Below are positions 1 through 8,476 of a stretch of 28,964 nt of DNA, piece by piece; position 1 is the stretch's first letter; the number at the start of each line of letters is the position of its first letter. Under the pieces are notes generated by a model, which saw only the letters and a list, made by a program, of their open reading frames with translations, was not told the origin of the DNA and ran no database searches. Made by a program: the position numbers and the translations under genes. The stretch covers positions 1-28,964 of the forward strand of contig JBBRKQ010000049.1 in NCBI GenBank assembly GCA_038231815.1. The letters are read 5' to 3'. This DNA comes from CAILKP01 sp038231815 (GTDB lineage Bacteria > Planctomycetota > Phycisphaerae > Phycisphaerales > UBA1924).

Positions 1-2
1 AC

Positions 3-341
3 ATCCAGCGAGTCGCAAAGCACGATGTGCACGACCCCACCACCCAACGCCGAATCGAACGCATCGGCCTCCGCTTCCCCATCAGCAAGCTAGACATCGA
101 AGAACTCATCGCCGCCGATGAGGCCGATGCCCCCGCCACCGAAACACAAGCCACCGACGCCCAAACAGCAACCACCACCCAACCCGCCACCCAAATCCCC
201 ACGTCCACCCCGCAACTCCAGCCCGCCAACGCAACCCACATCCCAGCCCAAAACCACGCACCAATTCAAGCCGCAACCCAAGCCCGCCCCCAAAACCCCA
301 ACCACAAAAAGAACCGCTTCAAAAAACGCCCCGCCGCCTAA
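3..341 (+). CDS. C-terminal fragment of an unidentified protein with a Pro/Gln/Thr-rich tail
   Basis: The reading frame is already open at the window edge (first full codon at base 3) and ends with TAA at 339-341, so this is the 3' end of a longer gene. A GTG at 27 is in frame, but there is no sign that it is the start. The first 35 or so residues look like an ordinary folded segment, charged and rich in Ile/Arg/Glu. After an acidic stretch the protein becomes a low-complexity tail of about 65 residues made mostly of Pro, Ala, Thr and Gln, closing with a basic cluster (KKNRFKKR). The tail DNA is nearly free of G and T on this strand. I do not recognise the family. A disordered, basic C-terminus would suit nucleic-acid or envelope binding, but that is a guess. 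The gene converges on the VWA gene. Confidence 0.55.
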   Translation: MQRVAKHDVHDPTTQRRIERIGLRFPISKLDIEELIAADEADAPATETQATDAQTATTTQPATQIPTSTPQLQPANATHIPAQNHAPIQAATQARPQNPNHKKNRFKKRPAA

Positions 342-344
342 ACG

Positions 345-498
345 CCGCCTCAAAATTTGACCATTTGACCATTTTGCAATTTGACCATTTTGCCTCTCCT
401 CCCGCCTCAAAATTTGACCATTTGACCATTTTGCAATTTGACCATTTTGCACCTTGACCATTTTGCAATTTGACTATTTTGCAATTACACCATTTTGC
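345..498. repeat. Tandem array of 16-bp units between two convergent genes
   Basis: Read on the minus strand, the unit is GCAAAATGGTCAAATT. Plus-strand copies lie at 483-498, 467-482, 451-466, 435-450 and 378-393. Two 24-bp versions, in which the ATGGTCAA part is doubled, lie at 411-434 and 354-377. Copies 411-498 are contiguous. At a larger scale, 345-393 and 402-450 are identical 49-bp direct repeats at a 57-bp offset. The copies at 451-466, 467-482 and 483-498 have drifted by one to a few bases. The last unit overlaps the final codons and TAA stop of the VWA gene. There are no spacers of CRISPR type, no strong dyad and no T tract, so it is neither a CRISPR array nor an obvious terminator. 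It is most likely a minisatellite or a genome-dispersed intergenic repeat. Confidence 0.85.
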
Positions 499-2713
499 CT
501 CTCGCCTGCACCCCGTACACAATCCACTCCAAAGTCAAAATATAAATCGCCGCCAGCAGCAAGTACTTCCACAACTCCCGCGGCTCACGCTGCGCTGTTG
601 CCGCCAACTCATCAGCCTCTCTGCCCGCCCCCCGCGCTCCGCCCGTTCCACGGCTCGCCAGCTCCGTCTCGCCCTCGTTGCACAGGTTCACCGCCACCGG
701 CTTGGCAAACACCCCGAAGTCACGCAGGCCATACAAACCAACATGCTGCGCTGCCGGAAAATTCACCACCGTCACTTGATTCGCCACAGTCTGGCTCAGC
801 CCCGCCTGCCCCTGCCCCATTTGCCCCAGCCCCATTCGCCCCTGCCCCATCTGGCTTTGCCGTAAATCCACAACTGGCTCACCCAACCCAGCAGCCACCT
901 CTTTCGCTTCCGCCCGCGGCCCCTTCAATTCCACCGTCCGCGCAGCACCCGCAGCAATGTTCAGCGTCATCCCCTCTGCCGTGGTAAACGATTCTCCAAC
1001 CATCGCCCCGGCTGAGCCTGTAAGCACCTCAACCATGTTGGTCATAAACACCAAGAATGACACATCCTGGGGCCAAGTGCTCTCTCGCAGCACAAAGCTC
1101 AGCACCACCCGCCGCGCACCCGATCCGGGTTTCTCACCCTCACCGTTCCTCGCACCGTCGTTCAGCAGCGTCACCAGAGGGCCACTTGGTCCATCAATCA
1201 GCACCGTCGCCCGCTGCTTCGCATCGGCATCCAGCAGCACAGCCTGCTGCCCACTCACCGTCACCTGATCCGGAGTTACAAACCGCATCAGCGGGTGGTC
1301 ACGCCGCCAATGAATCATCGCGCTCCGCCCGCCACCCACCGTCTTTCCAAGCACAAGTCCCGGCGCACTGCCGCCCACATGCAGCGATGGCACACTCACC
1401 ATACCCCTGTCACCCACCATGCTCACCCGGTCAAACACCATCAAATCAGCCGCCACAGTCACTGCCGGTACAGCGTCCTGCATCGCCCGAAATTCCCCCT
1501 CAGACAGCACCGTAACGCGTCCAGAAACAAGCTCCTGCAGCAGCGCCAGCAGCACCGGGTCTGCCGCAGATTGCCCCGGGTTGGGTGCCACCAGCACAAT
1601 CCGTGGCTCAGGCTTCGCCGGCACAACCACCGCTGCGGAATTGTCCGCCTCCAGCGCATCACTTTTTCCAAGAGTCGCAACAATCGTTCCACCATTCGGC
1701 GCAGTCACAGCAAGAATCGCGGTCCCCTCCGCAGGCTGGCCCGTAACTTGCACGACCAAGTCTCCCCCAGATACCGCCTCACCATCCAACGTCACACGCA
1801 CCGGAACAATCGCCGGCAACCCCTGGGCGCTGCGAATCCGCAGAAACACCCGCACCGATGACATATCCGATGGATCCCGCCTCGCAGAAATTTGCGTGAT
1901 CCCAACGTTAATCGCCTCACCCGGCCCGCGATTCTCCACCTCGTTCACCGAAATAATCCGCACCTGCACATTCGCCGGTATCGCCGCCGCTTCAGCTCCC
2001 TTGGCGTCCACCGCCATCGGTTCCGGGTTGTCCGTCACCAGCACAACAATCAGCGGCAGCGCTGCACGCTCCGCCGCAGCCTCACCGCTGCCAGCATCAG
2101 CACCCACGTTCACATCCGTCGCAGGCGCACCAATGCCCGACAGCAGCAGCCGGACCGATCCAAAATCCGCAGGTTGGTCCGTCGCAGTAATTCCGCCCAC
2201 CGCATCAGTAACGATATTGCGATCCGTAGTAAACACGCTCCGCATCCCCGCCTCACCCGCCCACTCGCCAATCGCCACGCGAGCGCCGTTGTCCAGCATC
2301 GTCGCGGCCGCCTCACTCGCCCGTTCCCGCGCTAAATCCAGCCGCGTCCGCACACTTGGCCCTCCCGCCACAGGCACTCCCGCGCCACCAGTCGAGACCA
2401 CGGCCCCCATCGAAGCCGACCGGTCCACCAGAATCAGCACCCGCTGCCCAGTCGCCGGCATGTCAATCGCCGGGCGGCCAAGCGCCAGAATCAAGCACGC
2501 AATCAGCAGCACATGCAGCAGCAGCAACAACCCACCCCGCAGCGGAGCAATCGGAATGTTCACCTGCAAATCCCGGACAGACTCCAGCCACAAAAATGTC
2601 GAACTCACCTTCATCGGCCTGCGACGAAGCTTCAGCAGATACAGCACCAGCAGCAGCGGCACAAGCAGCCCCGCGGCAAGAAACATTGCACCCGGCTGAA
2701 GGAAAGTAATCAA
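485..2713 (-). CDS. BatA-type membrane protein with von Willebrand factor A domain
   Basis: The 742-residue protein has the layout of BatA/aerotolerance-type proteins: TM1 at about 9-28, the basic run KLRRRP at 28-33, TM2 at about 61-79, then a VWA domain. The MIDAS metal motif D-x-S-x-S is visible as D97, S99 and S101, and a later VTDNPEP strand supplies the second Asp. A final TM helix lies about 20 residues from the C-terminus, so the large middle part is probably periplasmic. Just before it is a Met/Gln/Gly repeat encoded by 15-bp units at 809-853. The start appears to be TTG at 2711-2713, because the family N-terminus (FLxP followed by TM1) begins there; an internal ATG at 2686 would cut this off. 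In planctomycetes such genes usually sit near MoxR and DUF58 genes, but neither is present here. The exact role is unknown. The stop codon lies inside a 16-bp repeat unit. Confidence 0.85.
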   Translation of the reverse strand: MITFLQPGAMFLAAGLLVPLLLVLYLLKLRRRPMKVSSTFLWLESVRDLQVNIPIAPLRGGLLLLLHVLLIACLILALGRPAIDMPATGQRVLILVDRSASMGAVVSTGGAGVPVAGGPSVRTRLDLARERASEAAATMLDNGARVAIGEWAGEAGMRSVFTTDRNIVTDAVGGITATDQPADFGSVRLLLSGIGAPATDVNVGADAGSGEAAAERAALPLIVVLVTDNPEPMAVDAKGAEAAAIPANVQVRIISVNEVENRGPGEAINVGITQISARRDPSDMSSVRVFLRIRSAQGLPAIVPVRVTLDGEAVSGGDLVVQVTGQPAEGTAILAVTAPNGGTIVATLGKSDALEADNSAAVVVPAKPEPRIVLVAPNPGQSAADPVLLALLQELVSGRVTVLSEGEFRAMQDAVPAVTVAADLMVFDRVSMVGDRGMVSVPSLHVGGSAPGLVLGKTVGGGRSAMIHWRRDHPLMRFVTPDQVTVSGQQAVLLDADAKQRATVLIDGPSGPLVTLLNDGARNGEGEKPGSGARRVVLSFVLRESTWPQDVSFLVFMTNMVEVLTGSAGAMVGESFTTAEGMTLNIAAGAARTVELKGPRAEAKEVAAGLGEPVVDLRQSQMGQGRMGLGQMGQGQAGLSQTVANQVTVVNFPAAQHVGLYGLRDFGVFAKPVAVNLCNEGETELASRGTGGARGAGREADELAATAQREPRELWKYLLLAAIYILTLEWIVYGVQARGKMV

Positions 2714-2807
2714 AGGTCACTCAGAAAAAGTCGCTCGCCACTCGCCTCTACACCAACACATGTGCGCTCAAATCGACCGATCGTTCGTTCAGTCAGCCCT
2801 AAGCCAC

Positions 2808-3479
2808 TCATTTTTTAGAAGCCGCCAGATATCCAAACCCAAGTATGTATATCTCCCGAGACACCTCCCGCACCGCATCCGGCCGCAGTCCCTTGGCATC
2901 ACGAAACAGCTTCTGGCAGTCCTTCAGCAGCTCCGGATAACTCTCACCTTCAAACACCTTCATAATCAAGTTGCCGCCCGGCTCCAGCACAGTTTCCGAA
3001 AGCATCATCACCCGGCGGCAGCAATCAACCGAGCGAAAGTGGTCAGCCGTCGGCGTTCCAGTTGTAGCCGGGGCCATGTCCGACATAACCATATCAAACC
3101 GGCGAAATTGGTCAGCGCTCCGCTGGTCGCGCCCTTGGGCATCAACTTCAGTTGGCCCCGGTGCGTCGTTCACAGCCCGCAGCAAATCCATCGGGTCGGT
3201 CTTAAACGCATCGCCCACAATCGTGCGCACATTTTCAAGATCCGGAATAGTCACCGGGCTGAGATCAATCCCAACAACCCGCCCACGAGAGCCGCAGATT
3301 TTACTGACCACCTGAAGCCACGACCCAGGCGCACACCCGATGTCCAGCACCCAGTGCCGCGGCCGAATCGTGTGCCGACGCTCCTGAATTTCAAGCAATT
3401 TATACGCCGAACGCGCGGCATACCCCTCCTTCTTGGCGAGCCGGAAATACTTGTCTTGCAGCTCTCGTTCACGGGGCAT
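2808..3479 (-). CDS. rlmE: RlmE/FtsJ-family 23S rRNA (uridine-2'-O) methyltransferase
   Basis: This 223-residue protein matches RlmE (FtsJ/RrmJ), which methylates the 2'-OH of U2552 in the 23S rRNA A-loop at a late step of 50S assembly, using SAM. Visible parts are the N-terminal SAYKL with K27, the SAM-binding loop DIGCAPGSW at about 46-54, an acidic GIDLSP strand end, MSDMAP with the catalytic Asp, IMKVFEG with the second catalytic Lys, and SREIYI with the Glu of the K-D-K-E tetrad. E. coli RlmE has 209 residues, and the extra length is mainly a polar loop before the MSDMAP motif. It lies 73 bp downstream of the RND pump gene and 94 bp upstream of the VWA gene on the same strand, but it has no obvious functional tie to either. 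The ATG start is clear, although GAGG is only one base from it. Confidence 0.93.
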   Translation of the reverse strand: MPRERELQDKYFRLAKKEGYAARSAYKLLEIQERRHTIRPRHWVLDIGCAPGSWLQVVSKICGSRGRVVGIDLSPVTIPDLENVRTIVGDAFKTDPMDLLRAVNDAPGPTEVDAQGRDQRSADQFRRFDMVMSDMAPATTGTPTADHFRSVDCCRRVMMLSETVLEPGGNLIMKVFEGESYPELLKDCQKLFRDAKGLRPDAVREVSREIYILGFGYLAASKK

Positions 3480-3552
3480 ACCTCAGCATATGCCGCACAC
3501 CAACCGCAGACCCGCCCACACATGCTCAGCCACCGCCGCGCTCCGCACTCAA

Positions 3553-6500
3553 TCACGCCGGAACCGGTGCCGCTGCAGCGACCGCGGGGCCGCCACCCTG
3601 CGCCCGGCTGGCCACCTGGCCCGGGTCAGCGGGTTTCAAACCCCCATCGCTGCCCGGCACCTTGCCGTGCGGCTTGGGTGGACCGGTAAACAACTCGCTA
3701 AACCAGGTAATCGCCACGTACAGCACCGGCGTAAAAAATAGCCCCAGCAGCGTGTTGCCGATCATGCCAAAGAACACCGCCGTACCAATCGCCTGGCGGC
3801 TGGCACCGCCTGCACCAGTGGCATTCACAAGCGGGTACACACCCAAAATAAACGCCAGCGCGGTCATCAAAATCGGTCGCAGCCGCAGGCGGGCGGCCTC
3901 CACGGCAGACTCACTGATGGACTTGCCCGAGGCGTGATACTCGCGAGCGAACTCAACAATAAGAATGGCGTTCTTGGCGCCAAGACCAACCAGCAGCACC
4001 AGCCCCACCTGAGTATAAATATTGTTGTCCATGCCCCGCCACATCAGCCCGGCCATAGCACCAAGCACCGCAAGCGGAATAGAGAAGATCACGGCCAGCG
4101 GGGTCGTCCAGGACTCATACAACGCCGCGAGAATCAGATACACCACCAGCAGCGCAAGTGCAAACACGATGACTGCCTGGCCTTGCGTTCGCCGCTCTTG
4201 GAACGACATGCCCGTCCACTCCGAACCAATTCCCGGCGGCAATGACTGCGCCGTCATGCTGTCAACTACCGCCATCGCATCACCAGTCGATACGCCCGGC
4301 GCTGGTGAACCATTCACAATCGCCGCCGTAAACAGGTTGTACCGTACCACCCGGTCCGGAGCTGCCGAGCGTGTCGTTCGAACCAGTGATCCCAGTGGCA
4401 GCATCCGGCCATCGGCAGATCGCACCTGCAGGCGTGCGATGTCCTCTTCACTCGTGCGGAAGCGGCTATCGGCCTGCACAGTAACCTGCCAGGTTCTGTC
4501 AAAGAGGTTAAAGTCATTGACATACGCCGAGCCTAGGAATGCAGAGAGCGTCGAGAACACATCTCCCAGCGGAACGTTAAACTTCTTAGTCTTCTCACGG
4601 TCAACATCGGCGTACAGCACTGGTACTCCAGCGCGGAATGCGGTACGAACACCGCCAAGTTTCGTCTGGCTGTTCGCATCGTGTACGAAGCCTTGGGCGA
4701 CAGACTGCAGAGCCTCGCGACCGAGCGCACCGCGGTCTTGGATACGCAGGTCCCAGCCGTCAGCAGCGCCCAAGCCATCGATAGGGGGCAGGGTGAAGGC
4801 AATCGCAAACGCATCGCTGATTTGCGCAAAGAGCATCACCTGCAGCTCGGCTAAAATAATGTTCATCCCACGCCCCTTGGCGGTGCGAACGCTCCATGGC
4901 TCAAGGCGAATGTACAGCGTCGCGTAATTTGACCCTGCCCCGTTAATCAGCGAGTTGCCGGGCTGGGCCACAAACCACGTCACGCCATTCACCTTCGGCA
5001 GCAGCGCCTCGGTCTGCTCAACAGCTCGCAGCGTCCGCTCTTGGCTGGCGCCATCTGGCAGCCACAACTCAACAACCACAAAGCCCTTGTCCTCAGTCGG
5101 CACAAAGCCGGTGGGTACTCGGCTGGTTGTCCAAACGATGCCGAAGCACGCAAACCCAAACAACGCAAGCGACAGAACAATCAGCGATGGTCGAATGGCC
5201 TGACGAATGAGCCACGCGTAGGTGTTGGCAACTTTCTCAAAGCCCCGATTGAACACCCGCCCGAAGGCAAGAAATGGGCGCTCCAAGAAAAAGACCTTGG
5301 CATTGTGCGGCCGCAGCAACACCCCGCACAAGGCCGGAGCCAGAGTGAGCGCACACACAACCGAAAGGAAAGTTGAAGCCGCGATGGTGAGCGCGAATTG
5401 CCGGAAGATGGTGCCGCTGATGCCAGGCAGCGCCGCGGTTGGCAGGAACACCGCCATCAGCACCAGCGAGATCGCCACAATCGCACCGAATACCTCTTGC
5501 ATCGCCTGCGCTGTCGCTTCCTTCGGCGGCAAGTGCGTGTCCGCCATCACACGCTCAACGTTTTCAACAACCACGATCGCATCGTCAACAACAATACCAA
5601 TCGCCAGCACAAGCCCAAAAAGCACCGGCAGATTGATTGAAAATCCCAGCACCTTGGCAAAGAATAATGAGCCAATGATCGAAACCGGGATCGCAAGAAT
5701 CGGAATCAGTGTCGACCGGGGTGAACCAAGAAACACAAGCACAACCGCCACCACCAGCAGCAGCGCCTCGTAAAAGGTCTTGAGCACCTCACTAATCGCC
5801 TCATTAACAAACTCGGCCGTGTCGTACACGGGCTTGAAGGCAAGCCCCTCGGGCAGCGTAGCGTTCTTTGAGTTCAGCAGCTGTGTAACGTTCTCGGCAA
5901 CCTGCACCGCGTTACCGCCGGGGGCAAGGTAAATGATGAAGATGCTGCACGGCTGACCCGAAAAACGTCCGATGTCGTTGTACGACTTGCCGCCAAGTTC
6001 AACCCGAGCAACATCTTTAACCCGGATCATCCGGTTGGCATCCGCCCGCACGATCACATCCTCAAACTGCGTGATGGTTTTCAGGCGGCCCAGCGTTGTG
6101 ACGTTCAACTGAAACGCCAGCCCCTGCGGCACCGGCGGCTGCCCGATCACACCCGCCGCCACCTGCACGTTCTGCTCGCGGAGGGCGTTGATCACGTCCA
6201 CCGTCGTCAGTTCGCGAGCTTTGAGCTTCTCGGGGTCCAGCCACACCCGCATCGAATAGTCTTTATTCGGGATGATTCTGGTATCACCCACTCCATTAAT
6301 CCGGCGGACCTCATCTTGAACATTAATGAGCATGTAGTTGGACAGGTACAAGTCGTCGTACCGCTCCCGAAGCGCCGTGACTTTCGCGGGGTCCATCCCT
6401 TTTACCTTTTCGGCATCAAATGTCAGGGCGGTCACCTGCACGAGGTTGGTTGACACCTTCTTAGTCGTCACACCCTGCCGCCGCACTTCCTCGGGCAGCT

Positions 6501-6852
6501 TGGGAGAGGCGATGTTGACTCGGTTCTGCACCAGTACCGATGCGATATCAACGTTCGTGCCGACTTCAAAGGTTACCTGCAGCACGTACGAGCCATCGGA
6601 TGCTGAGGTGCTTTGCATGTACAGCATTCCCTCAACACCGTTGACTTCCTGCTCAATCGGTGCGGCCAGTGAATCCGCGATCACCTGCGCCGAAGCGCCC
6701 GGAAACGCCGCAGTGACCTGAATCACCGGGGGCGTCACGTCCGGGTTCTGGGCTACCGGCAAGGTCGGATACACCACCACGCCCATCAGCACGATCAGAA
6801 TCGCCAGCACGCTTGCCAGAATCGGACGCCGGATAAAAATCAAACTGAACAT
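3553..6852 (-). CDS. HAE1-family RND multidrug efflux transporter, inner-membrane pump
   Basis: This is an AcrB/MexB-like proton-driven pump that takes hydrophobic or amphiphilic compounds from the periplasm or outer leaflet and passes them to an outer-membrane duct. From the ATG at 6852 it is 1,099 residues and opens with the typical FSLIFIRRPILA, leading into TM1. The proton-relay residues are present: D423-D424 in GIVVDDAIVVVENVER (TM4) and K960 in GLGAKNAILIVEF (TM10). An ATG at 6894 would add 14 atypical residues (MRSLCGACSTKVPV). The chosen start also has AAGG eight bases upstream. A tail of about 30 residues rich in Gly, Ala and Pro follows the last membrane helix. The adaptor gene lies 148 bp upstream and the outer-membrane factor beyond that, giving a full tripartite set. 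The substrate cannot be read from sequence. Confidence 0.95.
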   Translation of the reverse strand: MFSLIFIRRPILASVLAILIVLMGVVVYPTLPVAQNPDVTPPVIQVTAAFPGASAQVIADSLAAPIEQEVNGVEGMLYMQSTSASDGSYVLQVTFEVGTNVDIASVLVQNRVNIASPKLPEEVRRQGVTTKKVSTNLVQVTALTFDAEKVKGMDPAKVTALRERYDDLYLSNYMLINVQDEVRRINGVGDTRIIPNKDYSMRVWLDPEKLKARELTTVDVINALREQNVQVAAGVIGQPPVPQGLAFQLNVTTLGRLKTITQFEDVIVRADANRMIRVKDVARVELGGKSYNDIGRFSGQPCSIFIIYLAPGGNAVQVAENVTQLLNSKNATLPEGLAFKPVYDTAEFVNEAISEVLKTFYEALLLVVAVVLVFLGSPRSTLIPILAIPVSIIGSLFFAKVLGFSINLPVLFGLVLAIGIVVDDAIVVVENVERVMADTHLPPKEATAQAMQEVFGAIVAISLVLMAVFLPTAALPGISGTIFRQFALTIAASTFLSVVCALTLAPALCGVLLRPHNAKVFFLERPFLAFGRVFNRGFEKVANTYAWLIRQAIRPSLIVLSLALFGFACFGIVWTTSRVPTGFVPTEDKGFVVVELWLPDGASQERTLRAVEQTEALLPKVNGVTWFVAQPGNSLINGAGSNYATLYIRLEPWSVRTAKGRGMNIILAELQVMLFAQISDAFAIAFTLPPIDGLGAADGWDLRIQDRGALGREALQSVAQGFVHDANSQTKLGGVRTAFRAGVPVLYADVDREKTKKFNVPLGDVFSTLSAFLGSAYVNDFNLFDRTWQVTVQADSRFRTSEEDIARLQVRSADGRMLPLGSLVRTTRSAAPDRVVRYNLFTAAIVNGSPAPGVSTGDAMAVVDSMTAQSLPPGIGSEWTGMSFQERRTQGQAVIVFALALLVVYLILAALYESWTTPLAVIFSIPLAVLGAMAGLMWRGMDNNIYTQVGLVLLVGLGAKNAILIVEFAREYHASGKSISESAVEAARLRLRPILMTALAFILGVYPLVNATGAGGASRQAIGTAVFFGMIGNTLLGLFFTPVLYVAITWFSELFTGPPKPHGKVPGSDGGLKPADPGQVASRAQGGGPAVAAAAPVPA

Positions 6853-7000
6853 AACAGGAACCTTGGTTGAACAAGCACCACATAAACTCCGCACTCAAAC
6901 GATTTAGCCCGACTTTGTTCCGCAGCGTCGCGCCCCACAGCCTGGGCGTCAGCCATCGCCGGGTCCTCGCTTTGCACGAATCACCCGCGGTACATTTTTC

Positions 7001-8266
7001 TTACTTCTTGCCGGCCTCAGATGCCTTCGCACCATTTGGTGTGGCCTGCGGCGCCGCAGCCGCCGCCTTCGGCGTGACTGGCGAACCCGGTCGCGCCCGA
7101 GGAATACCTCCAACAATCACTCGATCCGCGGCTGTCAACCCGCTCAGAATCGATATCTGACCATCCTCAACCGGACCCACTTGCACCCGCTGAATGCCGA
7201 CGACGTCCTTTTCCCCGACCGTCATCACAAACCGCCCGGTCTGATCACTTAGTACGCTGGCCTCCGGGAGCACGATTGTCTCGAGTTGCTCAATCGGTAC
7301 CCGGATCCGCACGAACTGCCCCGGCAACAGGAAGCCGTCTTCATTCTCGAACCGAGTTCGAACTCGAATGGTGCCTGAGCTGGCGTTTAACGTTGGCTCG
7401 ACATAGTCCACCCGGCCGATGATGGGGTAGCCGGTCTGGTCCGTCAGCCCCATCTCTACAACCCGCCACTTACCATCTAAACCCTGCCCGGGTCGGATCT
7501 TACCGCTGGTCAGTTCCTGCTGCTCTCGCCGCCGGATTGGTAAGGCCTCGCCTTCTGCCGCATCAATGTTTACGTACACCGGCTTGGTGCTCACAACAGT
7601 CGCCAGCAGCGTCGCGTCGGTTCGACCAACCAAGTTGCCGACATCCACTAGGTTGCGACCGATGATCCCATCAATGGGAGACTTCACCGCGCTGTAGCTC
7701 AGGTCAAGCTCCGCGTTTTCTACGGCCGCCTTCGCAGAGGCAATCGCGGCACGCTTTGCATCCCGTGCGCTGGTTTTGAGAATCCGATCGATGTCGCTGC
7801 CAGCTCCAGACGTTGCCAGCTCAGTGGCAACCCTCGCATCATTTTCCGCTGCCACAAGGTCCGCCTCAACCGCGGCGAGCGCTGCCTTCGCCTTGTCAAC
7901 CTCAAGCTTGTACGGGCGCTGATCGATCGTAAAAAGTACATCACCCTTTTTGACGCTCTGCCCGGGCGCAAAGTTTTTGGTTTCAAGGAATCCCTGCACA
8001 CGAGCGCGAAGATCAACGCTCTCGGATGCCTCGGTCACGCCGGTGTATGGCAGGTACAACGTCACCTTACGGGCGACCGGACTTTGCACGGTCACCTCCG
8101 GTGGCGGTGGGGGGGCAAAGGTGTTTCGGTTCTCTGCCTTGCACCCTCCAATCAGCCCGAACCCGGCAGAAACCGCCAACAGCAGTCCAAGCACACCAAG
8201 CGTGCCGGCGACCGGTAATCCAAAGGCAGTCTTACGTTGAACAACCATCGAGCTGTGTGGAGTCAT
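7001..8266 (-). CDS. RND efflux periplasmic adaptor (membrane-fusion lipoprotein)
   Basis: This is an AcrA/MexA-type adaptor that bridges the RND pump to the outer-membrane channel. From ATG 8266 it has 421 residues. A hydrophobic signal at about 17-41 ends in GLIGGC, suggesting lipidation at C42, followed by the proline run and PEVTV typical of this family. Next come a lipoyl/barrel-sandwich half (FAPGQSVKKGDVLFTID), an Ala/Glu-rich alpha-hairpin, the returning lipoyl half (SYSAVKSPIDGIIGRNLVDVG), beta-barrel segments and a membrane-proximal domain. The C-terminal tail is Ala/Pro/Lys rich. The open frame continues upstream to 8440, but those 58 residues are not like an adaptor N-terminus. 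An ATG at 8248 is an alternative start. It is the middle gene of the outer-membrane factor, adaptor, pump set. Confidence 0.93.
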   Translation of the reverse strand: MTPHSSMVVQRKTAFGLPVAGTLGVLGLLLAVSAGFGLIGGCKAENRNTFAPPPPPEVTVQSPVARKVTLYLPYTGVTEASESVDLRARVQGFLETKNFAPGQSVKKGDVLFTIDQRPYKLEVDKAKAALAAVEADLVAAENDARVATELATSGAGSDIDRILKTSARDAKRAAIASAKAAVENAELDLSYSAVKSPIDGIIGRNLVDVGNLVGRTDATLLATVVSTKPVYVNIDAAEGEALPIRRREQQELTSGKIRPGQGLDGKWRVVEMGLTDQTGYPIIGRVDYVEPTLNASSGTIRVRTRFENEDGFLLPGQFVRIRVPIEQLETIVLPEASVLSDQTGRFVMTVGEKDVVGIQRVQVGPVEDGQISILSGLTAADRVIVGGIPRARPGSPVTPKAAAAAPQATPNGAKASEAGKK

Positions 8267-8476
8267 AAATACAATCCCATCAGAAATCGAAACAATTAAG
8301 AACCGATCGTCACAAACCACGCCCGCGATGCCTCCGCCTTTAAAGCTGGTCTTCACTACGACGCTTGGGCTGTCAAGTGAGCGAGCTACGTTGAACGCTC
8401 TTCCGCACGTTTTCATGGTGCAATTCACATTGTTCGCCACACCGCCGCATTCACTTCGTTCTTCACCGTGGCCGGA

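Noticed and set aside
90..461. Minus-strand ORF with repeated NGQIAKWSNGQIL segments
   Set aside because: It is just the translation of the 16-bp repeat array followed by antisense of the edge gene's tail. It has no ribosome binding site or family likeness.
345..498. CRISPR-like array
   Set aside because: Units are contiguous or duplicated, with no unique spacers of constant length, and no cas genes are nearby.
1419..2699. 426-codon plus-strand ORF
   Set aside because: It is antisense to the VWA gene. Its Ser/Thr/Ala-rich product is typical of a shadow frame in high-GC DNA, and the minus-strand protein has clear domains.
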